Below are positions 26,902 to 36,298 of a stretch of DNA of 64,000 nt, piece by piece. The notes beneath the pieces are model-generated. The model worked only from the letters and a program-made list of their open reading frames with translations, ran no database searches and had not been told where the DNA came from. Every line of letters starts with the position of its first letter. Position 1 is the stretch's first letter. Origin of the DNA: JACDAL01 sp963849115 (lineage in GTDB: Bacteria > Actinomycetota > CADDZG01 > WHSQ01); contig CAWKGK010000005.1 of NCBI GenBank assembly GCA_963849115.1, forward strand, positions 1 through 64,000, in the 5' to 3' direction. Both the position numbers and the translations under genes were made by a program.

Positions 26902-28650
26902 TGCCAGAGGTCGTGCTGGGCCTGAACGCCTACCACGGCGACGCCTCTGCCGCCCTGTTCGTGGACGGAACCTGCGTCGCCGCGGTTGAGGAGGAACGCT
27001 TCACGCGCCTCAAGCATCAGGCGGGTTTCCCCACCCAATCGGTGCGCTGGTGCCTCGAGCATGCAGGGCTCGAGGCCTCGCAAATCGATCACGTCGCCAT
27101 CGGCCGCAACCCCGCCACCAACCTTCACCGCAAGGCGCTGTTCATGCTCCAGCACCCGCCGGGCATGGGCTTTCTTCGCTCCCGCCTGCGCAACGCGGCC
27201 CACGTCCTCGACGTTCGCTCGGCCTTGGCCGAGGCGCTGGAAGTTGCGCCCGAGCAACTCCGAGCCAAGCTCCACCGTGTCGAGCACCACCGCTCCCACA
27301 TGGCGAGCGCGTTCTTCTGCTCCCCCTTCGAGGAGGCGGCGTGCGTCTCGCTCGACGGCATGGGCGACTTCGTATCGACGATGTGGGGCAAGGGCGAGGG
27401 GGCCCGGTTGAAGGTCCACGGTGCGGTCACCCACCCCCATTCGCTGGGGCACTTCTATCAGGCGTTCACGCACTTCCTCGGGCTCCCGAGTTTCGGGGAC
27501 GAGTACAAGCTGATGGGCCTCGCCGCCTACGGGGAGCCTGCGCTGAAGGGCAAGGTGCGAGAGCTGATTCACCTCCAGCGAGGCCTGCAGTTCCGGCTCG
27601 GGCTCGAGTACTTCGTGCATCACACCCGCGGCGTGGACATGACCTGGGAGCACGGCACACCGGAGCTCAGCGCGCTGTGGTCCGAGCGCATGGTGGAGGC
27701 GTTCGGTCCCGCCCGCCGGACCGGTGACGAGGTCACGCAGCGCGATCAGGACCTCGCCGCCAGCACGCAGGCGGTCCTCGAGGAGGTCGGGCCTCGAGAT
27801 GTTGCGGCGGTTGCACGATCTGACCGGGAGCCGGCGTCTGATCATGGCCGGGGGCGTCGCGCTCAACTGCGTGCTGAACGGCCGGATCAGGACCGAGACG
27901 CCTTTCGAGGAGGTCTGGGTGCAGCCCGCCTCCAACGACGCAGGGATCGCCATCGGCGCGGCCCTGTGGGTCGTTCACCAGGTGCTCGGCCGCGCCCGCA
28001 CGTGGACGATGACCGACGCCTACCTCGGCCCCCGCTTCGACGACGACGCCTGCGGGCGCGCCCTCACCGACGCAGGCTTGTCCTTCAGCCGCCTGCCGCA
28101 GAAGGAGATGGCCGAGAAGGTCGCAGGGCGCATCGCAGAGGGAGCGATAGTCGGTTGGTTCCAGGGCGCGATGGAGTTCGGTCCGCGTGCCCTCGGCAAC
28201 CGCTCGATCGTCTGCGACGCACGGCAACCGGCGATGAAGGACGCTCTCAACGCCCGCGTCAAACATCGCGAGGGCTTTCGCCCCTTCGCCCCCAGCATTC
28301 TCGCCGAACGCACCGGAGAGTGGTTCGAGCAGGACTATCCGTCATCGTTCATGACCATGGCCTATGAGGTCAAGCCCCACAAGCGGGGGCTGATCCCGGC
28401 GGTCACCCACGTCGACGGGACCGGCCGGCTTCAGACCGTGGCGAAGGAGACCAATCCGCTCTATCACTCGCTCATCGAGGCCTATGAGGCTCGCACCGGG
28501 GTGCCGGTGGTGCTCAACACCTCGTTCAACGAGAACGAGCCGATCTGCTGCCGGCCCGAGGAGGCCGTCGACTGTTTCAGCCGGACCCCCATGGACGTGC
28601 TCGCCCTCGGAAACTGCCTTGTCGACCGCCGAGGCGAATCCGAAGCCTAG
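26901..28650 (+). pseudogene. NodU/CmcH-family carbamoyltransferase, one frameshift
   Basis: MPEVVLGLNAYHGDASAALF and VEEERFTRLKHQAGFP open an ASKHA-fold O-carbamoyltransferase. HHRSHMASAFFCSPFEE and SLDGMGDF carry the carbamoyl-AMP site. A slip near 27795 joins LAASTQAVLEE to LEMLRRLHDLTGSRRLIMAGG, and the C-terminal domain ends with LNTSFNENEPICCRPEEAVD. The product would be about 580 residues, as usual. It transfers carbamoyl from carbamoyl phosphate to a hydroxyl of a sugar or other acceptor, here presumably the glycan made with the coupled GT4. One indel only, so it may be intact in the organism. Confidence 0.78.
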
Positions 28651-28671
28651 CCGGGCGTTTTCACGAGAGCT

Positions 28672-28699
28672 TTGATTCTGAAGTAAACTGGTGTAAGGT
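28672..28699 (+). promoter_or_regulatory. Possible promoter of small secreted protein gene
   Basis: In an AT-richer stretch after the carbamoyltransferase, TTGATT (28672-28677) and TAAGGT (28694-28699) lie 16 bp apart. The match is moderate and the downstream ATG is 58 bp away. Confidence 0.3.
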
Positions 28700-28757
28700 G
28701 CTGTGCTAATTGAGTTAGATGACCAGCCTGCGAATCGGCGGGCTCGGGGAGGTGCAG

Positions 28758-29159
28758 ATGACTGCTTTTCGGACCAATAGCAGGATTGCGATCGTGGTCG
28801 CAGCCTTGATCGGGCTGTTCCTGCTGCAGAACTCTGCGCTCGAAGCGCACGACTTCACGGCCAACTCCACGATCTCGATCCGTTTCGAGGACGGAAAGTT
28901 CAAGGGCCGATTGAGGTCTTCTCGAGAGAGTTGCATCAAGAACCGGGAGGTAAAGGTCTTCAAGGCGCGCCCCGTCAAACCGGACATACTCGTCGGCAAG
29001 GACCACACCAACGAAAACGGCCGCTACGTCGTCCCCAAGCCCTCGGGAGTTACGGGCAAGTTCTACGCCCGCGCGAAGAGAAGGGTCACCGGCAATCCCG
29101 ATTATGACCACGTACACAGGTGCCGCCGGGCCCTCTCCCGGATCATCAAGGCCCCTTAG
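28758..29159 (+). CDS. Small secreted protein with transthyretin-like fold
   Basis: 133 residues from the ATG at 28758 (frame open from 28719). MTAFRTNSRIAIVVAALIGL gives a signal peptide or anchor, with likely cleavage after LEAHD. The mature part reads FKGRLRSSRESCIKNREVKVF, then LVGKDHTNENGRYVVPKP and ends basic. The C-x3-R-x-V-x-V...D-x-T-x-x-x-G-x-Y pattern resembles carboxypeptidase-regulatory or transthyretin-like beta-sandwich domains. There are two cysteines. No catalytic motif is present. It precedes the DUF4012 gene in the same direction, with a 15-bp gap to that open frame. Confidence 0.6.
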   Translation: MTAFRTNSRIAIVVAALIGLFLLQNSALEAHDFTANSTISIRFEDGKFKGRLRSSRESCIKNREVKVFKARPVKPDILVGKDHTNENGRYVVPKPSGVTGKFYARAKRRVTGNPDYDHVHRCRRALSRIIKAP

Positions 29160-29173
29160 ATCTAGGATCCGTT

Positions 29174-31073
29174 AAATCAGGGTCCATTCCCTCACAGCCT
29201 CCGCCCCTTGGAGACCGAGGAAGTGGCTGTTCCCGCTGTGCCTGCTGCTTCTCCTTGCTCTGGGGCTCGACGCGGCTTTCGTCACCTACCGGCTGCGCTC
29301 GGCGCTGCCCGACGCCGCCTCTCGACTTCGTGACGGGGGCTCGGCGGTTGTCGAGGGTCGCTATCGGCGAGCTCAGTTGCAGTTCGGGCAGGCGGGGGCC
29401 GCAGCCGCAGACGCTCAGCAGCTCCTTGCGCATCCCAGCTTCACGGTGGCGTCGCTGCTGCCTCGCCTCGAGGCGGATTCCGCCGCCGTCGAGGCGCTGA
29501 CCGAGGCGGCACGACTCTCGGCGCGCGCCGGCCTCGCCACCGTCGAAGCGGGCCACGCACTGGGCAAAGGCGGCTTCGGCGCCGTCTACCGGCAGGGACG
29601 GGTGCGCTTCGGTCCCCTGAGCCAAGCCACCTCACACCTGACGTCGGCACGGCGCCTGCTGGCCACAGCGTCAGACGTCGTCTCGGAAGTGCCCCAGCCG
29701 ACCCTTCAGGCCGTTCAAGACCCGCTCCAGGTGGCGGGAACTGAGCTGAGCAGGGCCGCTCACTCGGCCCGCCGGGCGGCTCTTGCGCTGGACGTCCTTC
29801 CCAGCTTGCTGGGCCGCAGGCTCACCCCAGCGCTATTTTCTGGCGCTTCAAACTCCCAGCGAAGCGCGCGGCACTGGGGGCCTGGCCGGTTTCTACGGGG
29901 TCCTGGAGGCGACCGACGGACGAATGCGCCTGAAGCGCATCGGGCCGATCTCAGAGCTGGCCTCGGAGCACATGACCGGCGTCGAGGCGCCCGCCTGGTT
30001 CGAGCGCCGTTACGCTCCGGTGGCGGGCCTGCGGCAATGGCAGCAGGCCAACCTGTCGCCGCACTTTCCTGTGGTATCCGAAGTGTGGCTCGACATGTAC
30101 GAGTCGGTAAGGGGAGAACGCCTCGACGGCGTCATCGCCATGGATCCGGTCGCCCTGGGGCGGCTCACCGCCGCCACCGGCCCCATCCAGACCGAGGATC
30201 CCGACGTGGCCGTGGGCCCCGACAACGCAGTGCCGGTTCTGCTGCACGACTCCTACCTGAACTTCGGCGACGACTCGGAGCAGCAGAACCGTTATCTGGC
30301 AGGAGTGACCAAGGGCTTCTGGGACACCCTGGCTGCGGGGGACGTCGATGTCCCGGCGCTGGCTGCGGGAGCGGGAGGCTCGGTCTCATCCGGGCACATC
30401 AAGATCTACTCGCACGACCGGGCCACCCAGAGCGCCATTCGGGCTCTGGACGCCGACGGAGGCGTGCTCAACGAAGGCCGCAACGCCCAGCTCGTCTACC
30501 ACAACAACTTCGGGGCCAACAAGGTCGATTACTTCCTCACCCGCAGGATCGAGACGACGGTGCGGCTCGACGAGCGGGGTGGGGCGCGAGTGAGAACCAC
30601 CGTCGACGATGAAGAACTCGGCCCCCAGCGGGCCCCCTTCTCCCCTACTCGGGCTCCGCGGTAAAGAGGCGGGCCTGAACAGCATGCTCCTGGAGTTCCT
30701 GCTGCCCGAGGGCGCACGCGTGAGAGGTCGTCTCACGATCGAGGATCGTTCCATCCTCCCGTGGATAGAGCATGAAGGCGAGGTGCCCACGGTCTCCGAA
30801 ACTCTCAGGATTCCCCCGGGGGGCCGCAAGCGAGCGTCGCTCACCTACTTCGTCCCCGATGCGGCGACGTGGTCTCAGGGACAGGGGCGCTTCAGCATGA
30901 CGCTGCTCCCCCACGCCACCGTGACCCCCGACCACTTCGTGCTTTCGGTGATAGCTCCCGAGGGCTACCGGGCCGTGGACGTGGGGGCCGAGGCGACGAC
31001 CGTCGAGGGGGGCGTTCGGATGGAAGGCGAGCTCGACGGCAAGAAGAGCCTCACCGTCCGCATCACTTCCTGA
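29174..31073 (+). pseudogene. DUF4012 membrane-anchored protein, two frameshifts
   Basis: The frame is open from 29174 with no standard start before 29377, yet the clear N-terminal anchor RKWLFPLCLLLLLALGL lies at 29215-29265, so a base may be missing there. A helical region (LLPRLEADSAAVEALTEAA) follows. A slip near 29815 gives RYFLALQTPSEARGTGGLAGF, the DUF4012 opening, and HDRATQSAIRALDADG. Another near 30610 leads to NSAPSGPPSPLLG and the C-terminal beta-rich part ending LTVRITS. Total about 630 residues. DUF4012 proteins are actinobacterial extracytoplasmic proteins of unknown function often near polysaccharide genes, as here. Confidence 0.7.
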
Positions 31074-31082
31074 GCCGGGCCC

Positions 31083-32339
31083 TCACGGGTTCGGCGAGAC
31101 GGGCTCGTCGCTCACGGCGAGGGGTTCCGTCCCTGCCGGTTGGTCGCTGCGGAGCTTGTCGATGCGAACTCCCTGCGGGTAGGTGAGCAGGGCGGCCACG
31201 ATCAGACACACGCCCGAGCCGATCAGCACCGGCTGGATGCCGAAGGCCGCCGCCAGCGCGGGCACGACGGCCAAGGGAAAGAGCTCGCCGATCTGGCTGG
31301 ACACGTTCGTCGTCCCCATGACACGTCCGACAAGGTGGTCGGGGGTGGCGACCTGAATGAGGGTGCGCAGCAACGGGAACATCACGCCGAGGACGATCCC
31401 CCAGTAGATCGCCGCGACCACGACCACTCGCAGGTCCGCGGTCCCCGTGTAGACGATGGCGCCGACCCCGCTCGCCACGGCTCCCAAGAGTGCAAGCCTG
31501 GCGTTCGCCAGGCGTTCGGGGAGGCGGCCGAGCAGGACGGAGCCGGCGACCACCCCTGCACCGAAGATCGTGTTGACCCAACCGAGCGCTTCGGGCCCGG
31601 TCCCCAGAATGTCGCGGTAGAACAGCGGCTCGAGCGCGCCGAAAGCTCCGAAGGAAAGCCACAAGGCGGCGAAGATGCCGAGATAAAGGCGCAGGGGCGG
31701 GCTCGTCCAGGCGAAGCGGAAGCCCTCCCGCATCTCTTTGAACGCGGCCGGTCTCTCTGAGGGCTCGGCGCTGGGGCGCAGGGCGACCCTCGCGACCAGA
31801 GCCACCGCGACGATTGACGTGAGCGCATCCAGCACGAAGATCCAGTCGAGAGACCAGTAGTGCGCGATCAGGCCGCCCATGGCGGGTCCCGCGACGAAGG
31901 CCGCGCTGCCGCCCGCTTCGCTGGCGGAATTGATGCGCTGCAAACGGGCGGGCTCGGTGGTGAGAAATGGGGGCAGGGAGATCACTGCGGTCAGCACCGC
32001 GGCCGTGGTGAAACCGGCCAACGCGACCACCAGGGTCATGTCCCTGATGTTGTCCGGGAGCACGAGGGCGAGGGTGGCGGGAACGAACAAGATTTCGGAG
32101 CCGATCAACACCCGGCGGGGGTCGAAGCGGTCGATCAGCACCCCGGCCAGGGCAGAGCCGATCAAGGAGAAGATGCCGAGGCTCGCCATAACGAGCGCCT
32201 GCTGGGCGGGCGTGGCGTCGAACTCGTAGGCGGCCTTGCCCCAGATCCCCACGAAGAACGCCGCCTCGCCTCCGGCGCGCGATATGAAGCGGGCCGCGAC
32301 GACGCGTGCGGTATTGCGGTCTTCGAGGCCCAGGATCAT
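31083..32339 (-). CDS. Major facilitator superfamily transporter
   Basis: 418 residues from the ATG at 32339, with about 12 hydrophobic segments. LIGSALAGVLIDRFDPRRVLIG is the MFS motif-A loop between helices 2 and 3. The LLGRLPERLANARLALLG loop is its pseudo-repeat in the second half. The sequence is of the EntS/MFS_3 drug or siderophore exporter type. The substrate is unknown. It converges with the DUF4012 gene (10 bp apart), and its start is 70 bp from the end of the SARP gene, which may drive it. A fragment of the 3' part is repeated at 35337-35473. Confidence 0.82.
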   Translation of the reverse strand: MILGLEDRNTARVVAARFISRAGGEAAFFVGIWGKAAYEFDATPAQQALVMASLGIFSLIGSALAGVLIDRFDPRRVLIGSEILFVPATLALVLPDNIRDMTLVVALAGFTTAAVLTAVISLPPFLTTEPARLQRINSASEAGGSAAFVAGPAMGGLIAHYWSLDWIFVLDALTSIVAVALVARVALRPSAEPSERPAAFKEMREGFRFAWTSPPLRLYLGIFAALWLSFGAFGALEPLFYRDILGTGPEALGWVNTIFGAGVVAGSVLLGRLPERLANARLALLGAVASGVGAIVYTGTADLRVVVVAAIYWGIVLGVMFPLLRTLIQVATPDHLVGRVMGTTNVSSQIGELFPLAVVPALAAAFGIQPVLIGSGVCLIVAALLTYPQGVRIDKLRSDQPAGTEPLAVSDEPVSPNP

Positions 32340-32409
32340 GGGTCGGGAGCCTAAATGCCGGGGCGATGTGCTGTTCTTGCGCGTCAACCCCGACGAATCA
32401 TCGGGGCAG

Positions 32410-34125
32410 TCACACTGAGATACCTGCTGAAGCTCGGCAGCGGGCCTCGTCAATCGGTCGTCGCAGTTCGGCGAAGCCGCCCGCCGCCTCCAAGAATAAC
32501 GCCATCGCTTGAGCGGCTTCTCCCTCTGCCCGGCGTAGCTCGGCGCGCGCCTCCCAGACGGACGCGTGCCAGGGACCACCTTGCCAAAGACCGGTAATGC
32601 GCTCCGCTTCCACTAAGTGACGGCGTGCCCGGGAAAGATCCCCGGCGCGCGCAAAGACCCGAGTCGCTTCGACGTGAAGCTTCATCGAGCACGGTTCACA
32701 GACCCGCGGAGCATCCGCGAGGACATGTTCCGCCTCCCGGGCCACCTGCAATGCATCCAATGTGCGATCGGCCGCGCAAACCTGGACCCCGAGCACGCGG
32801 ACAGTCAGATGGGACGGGATACCCGACGACTCCGCGAGAGGTCGCGCTCGCGCCAGCAGATCGCGAGCGCGCTCATAATTCTCGCGCACCACTTCCGCCT
32901 CAGCGAGACGTTCTAACGCGATGGACTCCGCCGAGACACATCCTGCAATCTCAGCATATCGAATCGCCCGCTCCAGTGTGTCGGTCGCTCTTTGGATGTC
33001 ACCCGACAGCAGGTCGAACTCGCCGAGAAGCAGTGTCGCCAATGCCAGTCCGCCCTTCGACCCCACCGATGTCGCGATGTCGAGTAGCTCCCGCGCGAAT
33101 GCGGCGGCCCCTGCGTGTCCCTCTGGTCCGTAGAGATAGAACTCTTGGAAACAGAGATGGGCGTCGAACACTGCCATCTCCAGATCGGCACCCCGACGAA
33201 CGGAGTGGGCGAACTCTTCCCGGAACAAGTCATGCCACGTGCCCCGCGCATACGCTATCAACGCCAGAAGAGTGCTTGCCTCCCCCAGCTCGTGGCCAAG
33301 CTCAGCGCTCAAGGCCAGAGCGCGCGCCTCCCGTGCGAGTCGCTCGGCCTCCGGCAGATCCCGTCGGCTCCACGCGACCAGTCCATAGGCGAGCAGTGCT
33401 GCGGCGCGTTCGGCCGGGCCGGGCGGCTCGGCGCCTTCCATTGCGAGCACTTTCTCGTACAGCGCGATCGTTGCTGCATCTGGACCTACACCGATGTGCT
33501 CGCGCAGCGCATCGCGTAATTGTTCGAACTGCCGGATCGCTTCGCGACGATTACCGGTGTCAAGATGCGCCTGCATCAGAGCTCGATGCGCTTCCTCATC
33601 CGTTTCGTCCAACTCGAGAACGACCTCCCAATCGCCCGCTCCCTTGAGGAGGGCGATATAGCGGGCCTGAGTCCGGGAACGCGGCTCCGCGGCCCACGTC
33701 TCGTAGCGGTCGGCTGGGAGGACCTCTCCTGTATGAGTGGCCGCAACAACGCGGCACCTCTCGGGGTCTCCGGACGACAACGCACGCTCGGCCTCCCGAC
33801 GGAACCGATGGAGGTCCACCTCAACGCTCGCACCGGGCCACAGCGCGAGCAGGCCGCTCTCGGCACGTATGGCGTCTTCAGATCCAAAAGCGCGGCGCGC
33901 GTAGTGGATGGCCTTTCGTAGGTTGGCTCCAGCCGCGTCGACCTGCAGATCGGGCCACAGGTATTCCATAACGAGCTCTCGATGCAGACGGTGTTTCGGC
34001 TCGAGGGCCAGCAGTTTCACGAGATCGGCCGCCCGTCTGCTTCGCCACGAGTTGACGGAGATCGCCCGACCATCCACGGTCACCTCGAACCCCCCAAGGA
34101 GCCGCACGTGGCACTTCTGGTCCAT
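32410..34125 (-). CDS. SARP/BTAD-type transcriptional regulator with TPR domain
   Basis: 571 intact residues. MDQKCHVRLLGGFEVTVDGR and WRSRRAADLVKLLALEP open an OmpR-like winged-helix DNA-binding domain (1-95). A bacterial transcriptional activation domain follows (about 100-230; ALMQAHLDTGNRREAIRQFE and REHIGVGPDAATIALYEKVL). The rest is tetratricopeptide-like helical repeats rich in Ala, Arg and Leu. Such regulators activate nearby operons; no NB-ARC ATPase is present. It is divergent from the DUF4242 gene across 127 bp, a pairing common in actinobacteria, and upstream of the MFS gene. It likely controls one or both. Confidence 0.82.
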   Translation of the reverse strand: MDQKCHVRLLGGFEVTVDGRAISVNSWRSRRAADLVKLLALEPKHRLHRELVMEYLWPDLQVDAAGANLRKAIHYARRAFGSEDAIRAESGLLALWPGASVEVDLHRFRREAERALSSGDPERCRVVAATHTGEVLPADRYETWAAEPRSRTQARYIALLKGAGDWEVVLELDETDEEAHRALMQAHLDTGNRREAIRQFEQLRDALREHIGVGPDAATIALYEKVLAMEGAEPPGPAERAAALLAYGLVAWSRRDLPEAERLAREARALALSAELGHELGEASTLLALIAYARGTWHDLFREEFAHSVRRGADLEMAVFDAHLCFQEFYLYGPEGHAGAAAFARELLDIATSVGSKGGLALATLLLGEFDLLSGDIQRATDTLERAIRYAEIAGCVSAESIALERLAEAEVVRENYERARDLLARARPLAESSGIPSHLTVRVLGVQVCAADRTLDALQVAREAEHVLADAPRVCEPCSMKLHVEATRVFARAGDLSRARRHLVEAERITGLWQGGPWHASVWEARAELRRAEGEAAQAMALFLEAAGGFAELRRPIDEARCRASAGISV

Positions 34126-34252
34126 GTAGGAACTATAGCTCCAGGGCTCTGTTGGGCGAGTGGAGGCCTGGGAACGGTCTGGGAACGCGACAGATCTAGG
34201 TTGATGCTAGAGGATCCCCCGCGGGGGGACATCGGAAACAGGAGGACGAATC

Positions 34253-34504
34253 ATGCCCCTATTCATGGATGTGCACAGCCATCTCCCAGATGGAGCAACC
34301 AGCAAGGACGTCGCCGGCGCTCACGAGGCAGACTTGAAGATTCAGGACAAATACAAGGTGCGGTACATCAACTATTGGGTCGACGATAAGGCAGGCAAGG
34401 TTTTCTGCCTTGTCGATGCGCCCAACGCCGAGGCAGCCCATACCGTTCACCGAGAGGCACACGGGCTGGTGGCCGACGAGATATATCCAGTCGAGCAGGG
34501 CTGA
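34253..34504 (+). CDS. DUF4242 (SCO4226-like) small protein
   Basis: 83 residues, MPLFMDVHSHLPDGATSKDV with NYWVDDKAGKVFCLVDAPNAE and HREAHGLVADEIYPVEQG: a ferredoxin-like fold of the DUF4242 family, whose Streptomyces member SCO4226 binds nickel. The conserved HREAHG and the single Cys in VFCLVDAP are present. AACAGGAGG lies just before the ATG and is a strong ribosome-binding site. It is divergent from a SARP regulator, and a strong hairpin closes the transcript. Confidence 0.75.
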   Translation: MPLFMDVHSHLPDGATSKDVAGAHEADLKIQDKYKVRYINYWVDDKAGKVFCLVDAPNAEAAHTVHREAHGLVADEIYPVEQG

Positions 34505-34518
34505 TCGCATTGGCACTT

Positions 34519-34555
34519 GGTAGTCAGGCGCGCGCCAAGCGCGCGCTTGACTACC
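34519..34555 (+). terminator. Strong hairpin after DUF4242 gene
   Basis: GGTAGTCA (34519-34526) pairs with TGACTACC (34548-34555), and the interior GCGCGCGC/GCGCGCGC extends the stem, leaving a tiny loop. It is 15 bp past the DUF4242 stop. There is no T-run, as in many actinobacterial terminators. Confidence 0.6.
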
Positions 34556-34822
34556 TTGAGTAACGCGTGGATGAGGCCCGGCTCCATTAGACAAGGATCC
34601 ACGAGTCGCTCGAATCCGAATTGCGATGCCGAGTGATGGAATCGATCAGCGACAAGAGGCGCTCAGGTGCGCCGCCCTGGTCGCTGCGGGTGGGGATTGG
34701 ACGGGGCGCTCGGAGAGCCGCCGCCTTCGTGGTCCTGAAAGAACACTGCGCGAACCGCCGCGCATCTCAGGGGCTGATCGGAGAGCGCCCAAATTTCGCT
34801 TCGATGGAGAGGAAGGTGACGC
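34556..34822. other. Intergenic stretch with a short repeat
   Basis: No gene is supported here. The segment GGGTGGGGATTGGACGGGGC at about 34689 recurs, slightly changed, at about 35299 next to the tRNA fragment, so some of this DNA has been copied locally. AGGAAGG at about 34810 could be the ribosome-binding site of the next frame. Confidence 0.4.
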
Positions 34823-35149
34823 GTGCGAGGGCCAGCCTCAATCTCCCAGCAAGCGCTCTCGTCCTGGTTCCTGATTGTCCTGCTGAGCGGGGCCCTGGCC
34901 TTCGCCATCGGGGTCTTCGGCTTCGCGCGGGCGCTCCTCGTCACCCCGCTGGGAGACCTGGCGCTAACCCGCGTCGCGATCGTCGCGCTGATCGTCTTGG
35001 CAATATCCCGTTTCGTCCCGCTGGCGGCCGTACAGTTCTACGTGCAGGGCCTTGCCGCCATCGTCGCCCTGTGGCCGCTGGCCTACGTCATGCGGATTCA
35101 GCCCACGTCTTACGCCGCGGGCCGATCGCGGCCCATGCCGACCGGCTGA
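34823..35149 (+). CDS. Small membrane protein of unknown function
   Basis: 108 residues from a GTG at 34823. Three hydrophobic segments are visible: WFLIVLLSGALAFAIGVFGF, ALTRVAIVALIVLAISRFVP and VQGLAAIVALWPLAYVM. The tail is short and polar. There is no known domain and no partner gene; the next 320 bp are recombination scraps. Codon use is like the rest of the window. It could be a real orphan membrane protein or the remnant of a longer one. Confidence 0.45.
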   Translation: MRGPASISQQALSSWFLIVLLSGALAFAIGVFGFARALLVTPLGDLALTRVAIVALIVLAISRFVPLAAVQFYVQGLAAIVALWPLAYVMRIQPTSYAAGRSRPMPTG

Positions 35150-35257
35150 CCCGACCATCGGGGCGTTCCGGCGGCGCCGCAGGCGGCGCAGGCAACAGGA
35201 CGGTTTGACGCCGTGAAGTAGGTGGTTTATCCGCAACAATTTGCGGGTTGCGAGTTT

Positions 35258-35298
35258 GTGGACCCGATCGTGATCGAACCGACTGGCTTCGCCACGCC
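35258..35298 (-). repeat. 3' fragment of a tRNA-Ala gene
   Basis: Forty-one bases match the 3' part of the intact tRNA-Ala(GGC) at 42519-42594 (its positions 42521-42561 on the plus strand) with four mismatches. They cover the acceptor 3' strand, T arm, variable loop and part of the anticodon arm. No D arm or 5' acceptor strand is present, so it is not a functional tRNA. Such 3' fragments are typical attachment-site scars, but no integrase is seen. Confidence 0.7.
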
Positions 35299-35336
35299 GG
35301 GTGGGGATTGGGATGGGGCGCTCGGAGCCCCCTGGG

Positions 35337-35473
35337 GGTAGGTGAGCAGGGCGACCGCGATCAGACACACGCCCGAGCCGATCAGCACCGGCTGGATGCC
35401 GAAGCCCGCCGCCAGCGCAGGCACGACGGCCAAGGGAAGAGCTCCCCGACCTGTCTGGACACGTTCGTCGTTA
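35337..35473 (-). pseudogene. Fragment of MFS transporter gene
   Basis: About 137 bp are roughly 90% identical to 31177-31313 in the 3' region of the intact MFS gene, in the same orientation. They encode parts of VVPALAAGFGIQPVLIGSG and ALLTYPQG in one frame, with a one-base slip in the GAAGAGC stretch. Both ends stop abruptly. The fragment sits 38 bp from the tRNA-Ala piece, so both may come from one rearrangement. Confidence 0.8.
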
Positions 35474-36298
35474 GCTGCCGAACTTGATGGAATCCAGTAG
35501 TTCCTCGCTTTTCTCGGACGGCTCGGGTGAAAGGTTCTCGATCAGGAAATGACGACGCCCAACGTCGAAGAAGATGAGCCGCTCGGTGTGTCCTACCGGG
35601 GTCACGGGAGAAAAGAATGAGTTGTAGACGATCGCCGCACACTTTGCGCCGGCCCCATCGAGCCTCTTGTTGAGATACTTCGACCCTCGTTGTCCCGATA
35701 AACCCGTCACCACAACATCTACCGCCGGAGCGCCCCCAATAGTCCGTTCATCCACGCTTTCCACCCGGAGATTTGGGTTCGCTCGGAGGTAATCGACCGG
35801 GTCACTTGGAGCTGCGACCCGCGCCGACTTGCTGGCCAGGCTCACGTCGGGATCGAAGCCTTGCTCGTAATTGACGATAGACATCGCATTGGTGCCTCCT
35901 AAGTAACTCACGTTGAAATATCCCTGACGCTTGATGAGATTGACGGTCCATCCAGATGTCGGAAAGCGAAGCGTGAGGTCTGGCTCCAACACCGGCACCG
36001 AGTACCAGCCGGCTGCGTCTAGTACACCGGTGTGACGTATCGAGACCGGTGTTCCCCGTCCAACCTTGATCTCTTCAACAAGGGGGTCTTGAACCCCCGC
36101 AGGCTGAATGGCATTCTCGGTAAAGTCCGGCAGCCCGCCGGAGATCATCACGGCAATGGTTATGAGCAGCGCCGCGCCGAAGGCTGTAAGAGCGCCTCGG
36201 CGGTAGCGAATTCTGCGGACGGTCCCATCTGGAGGCGTGCGAAGCAGATCCATTTCCTTTCCCTTTCTCTGTAGAAGCTCGCGGAGCTCAGATTCCAT
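35471..36298 (-). CDS. Membrane-anchored partner of ECF sigma factor (probable anti-sigma)
   Basis: 275 residues whose ATG lies inside the sigma gene's 3' end (11-bp overlap). A short cytoplasmic part (MESELRELLQRKGKEMDLL) is followed by a helix (ALTAFGAALLITIAVMISGG) and an extracytoplasmic domain of about 220 residues with no enzyme motif. Ser, Thr and Tyr-rich strands suggest a beta-fold sensor. There is no zinc-finger HxxxCxxC. Operon position and topology are the main reasons for the anti-sigma call. The stop abuts the MFS fragment scar. Confidence 0.6.
   Translation of the reverse strand: MESELRELLQRKGKEMDLLRTPPDGTVRRIRYRRGALTAFGAALLITIAVMISGGLPDFTENAIQPAGVQDPLVEEIKVGRGTPVSIRHTGVLDAAGWYSVPVLEPDLTLRFPTSGWTVNLIKRQGYFNVSYLGGTNAMSIVNYEQGFDPDVSLASKSARVAAPSDPVDYLRANPNLRVESVDERTIGGAPAVDVVVTGLSGQRGSKYLNKRLDGAGAKCAAIVYNSFFSPVTPVGHTERLIFFDVGRRHFLIENLSPEPSEKSEELLDSIKFGS

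Noticed and set aside
34823..36298. Prophage or integrative element around the tRNA-Ala fragment
   Set aside because: No integrase, recombinase, phage structural or conjugation gene is present anywhere in the window; only a scar is supported.
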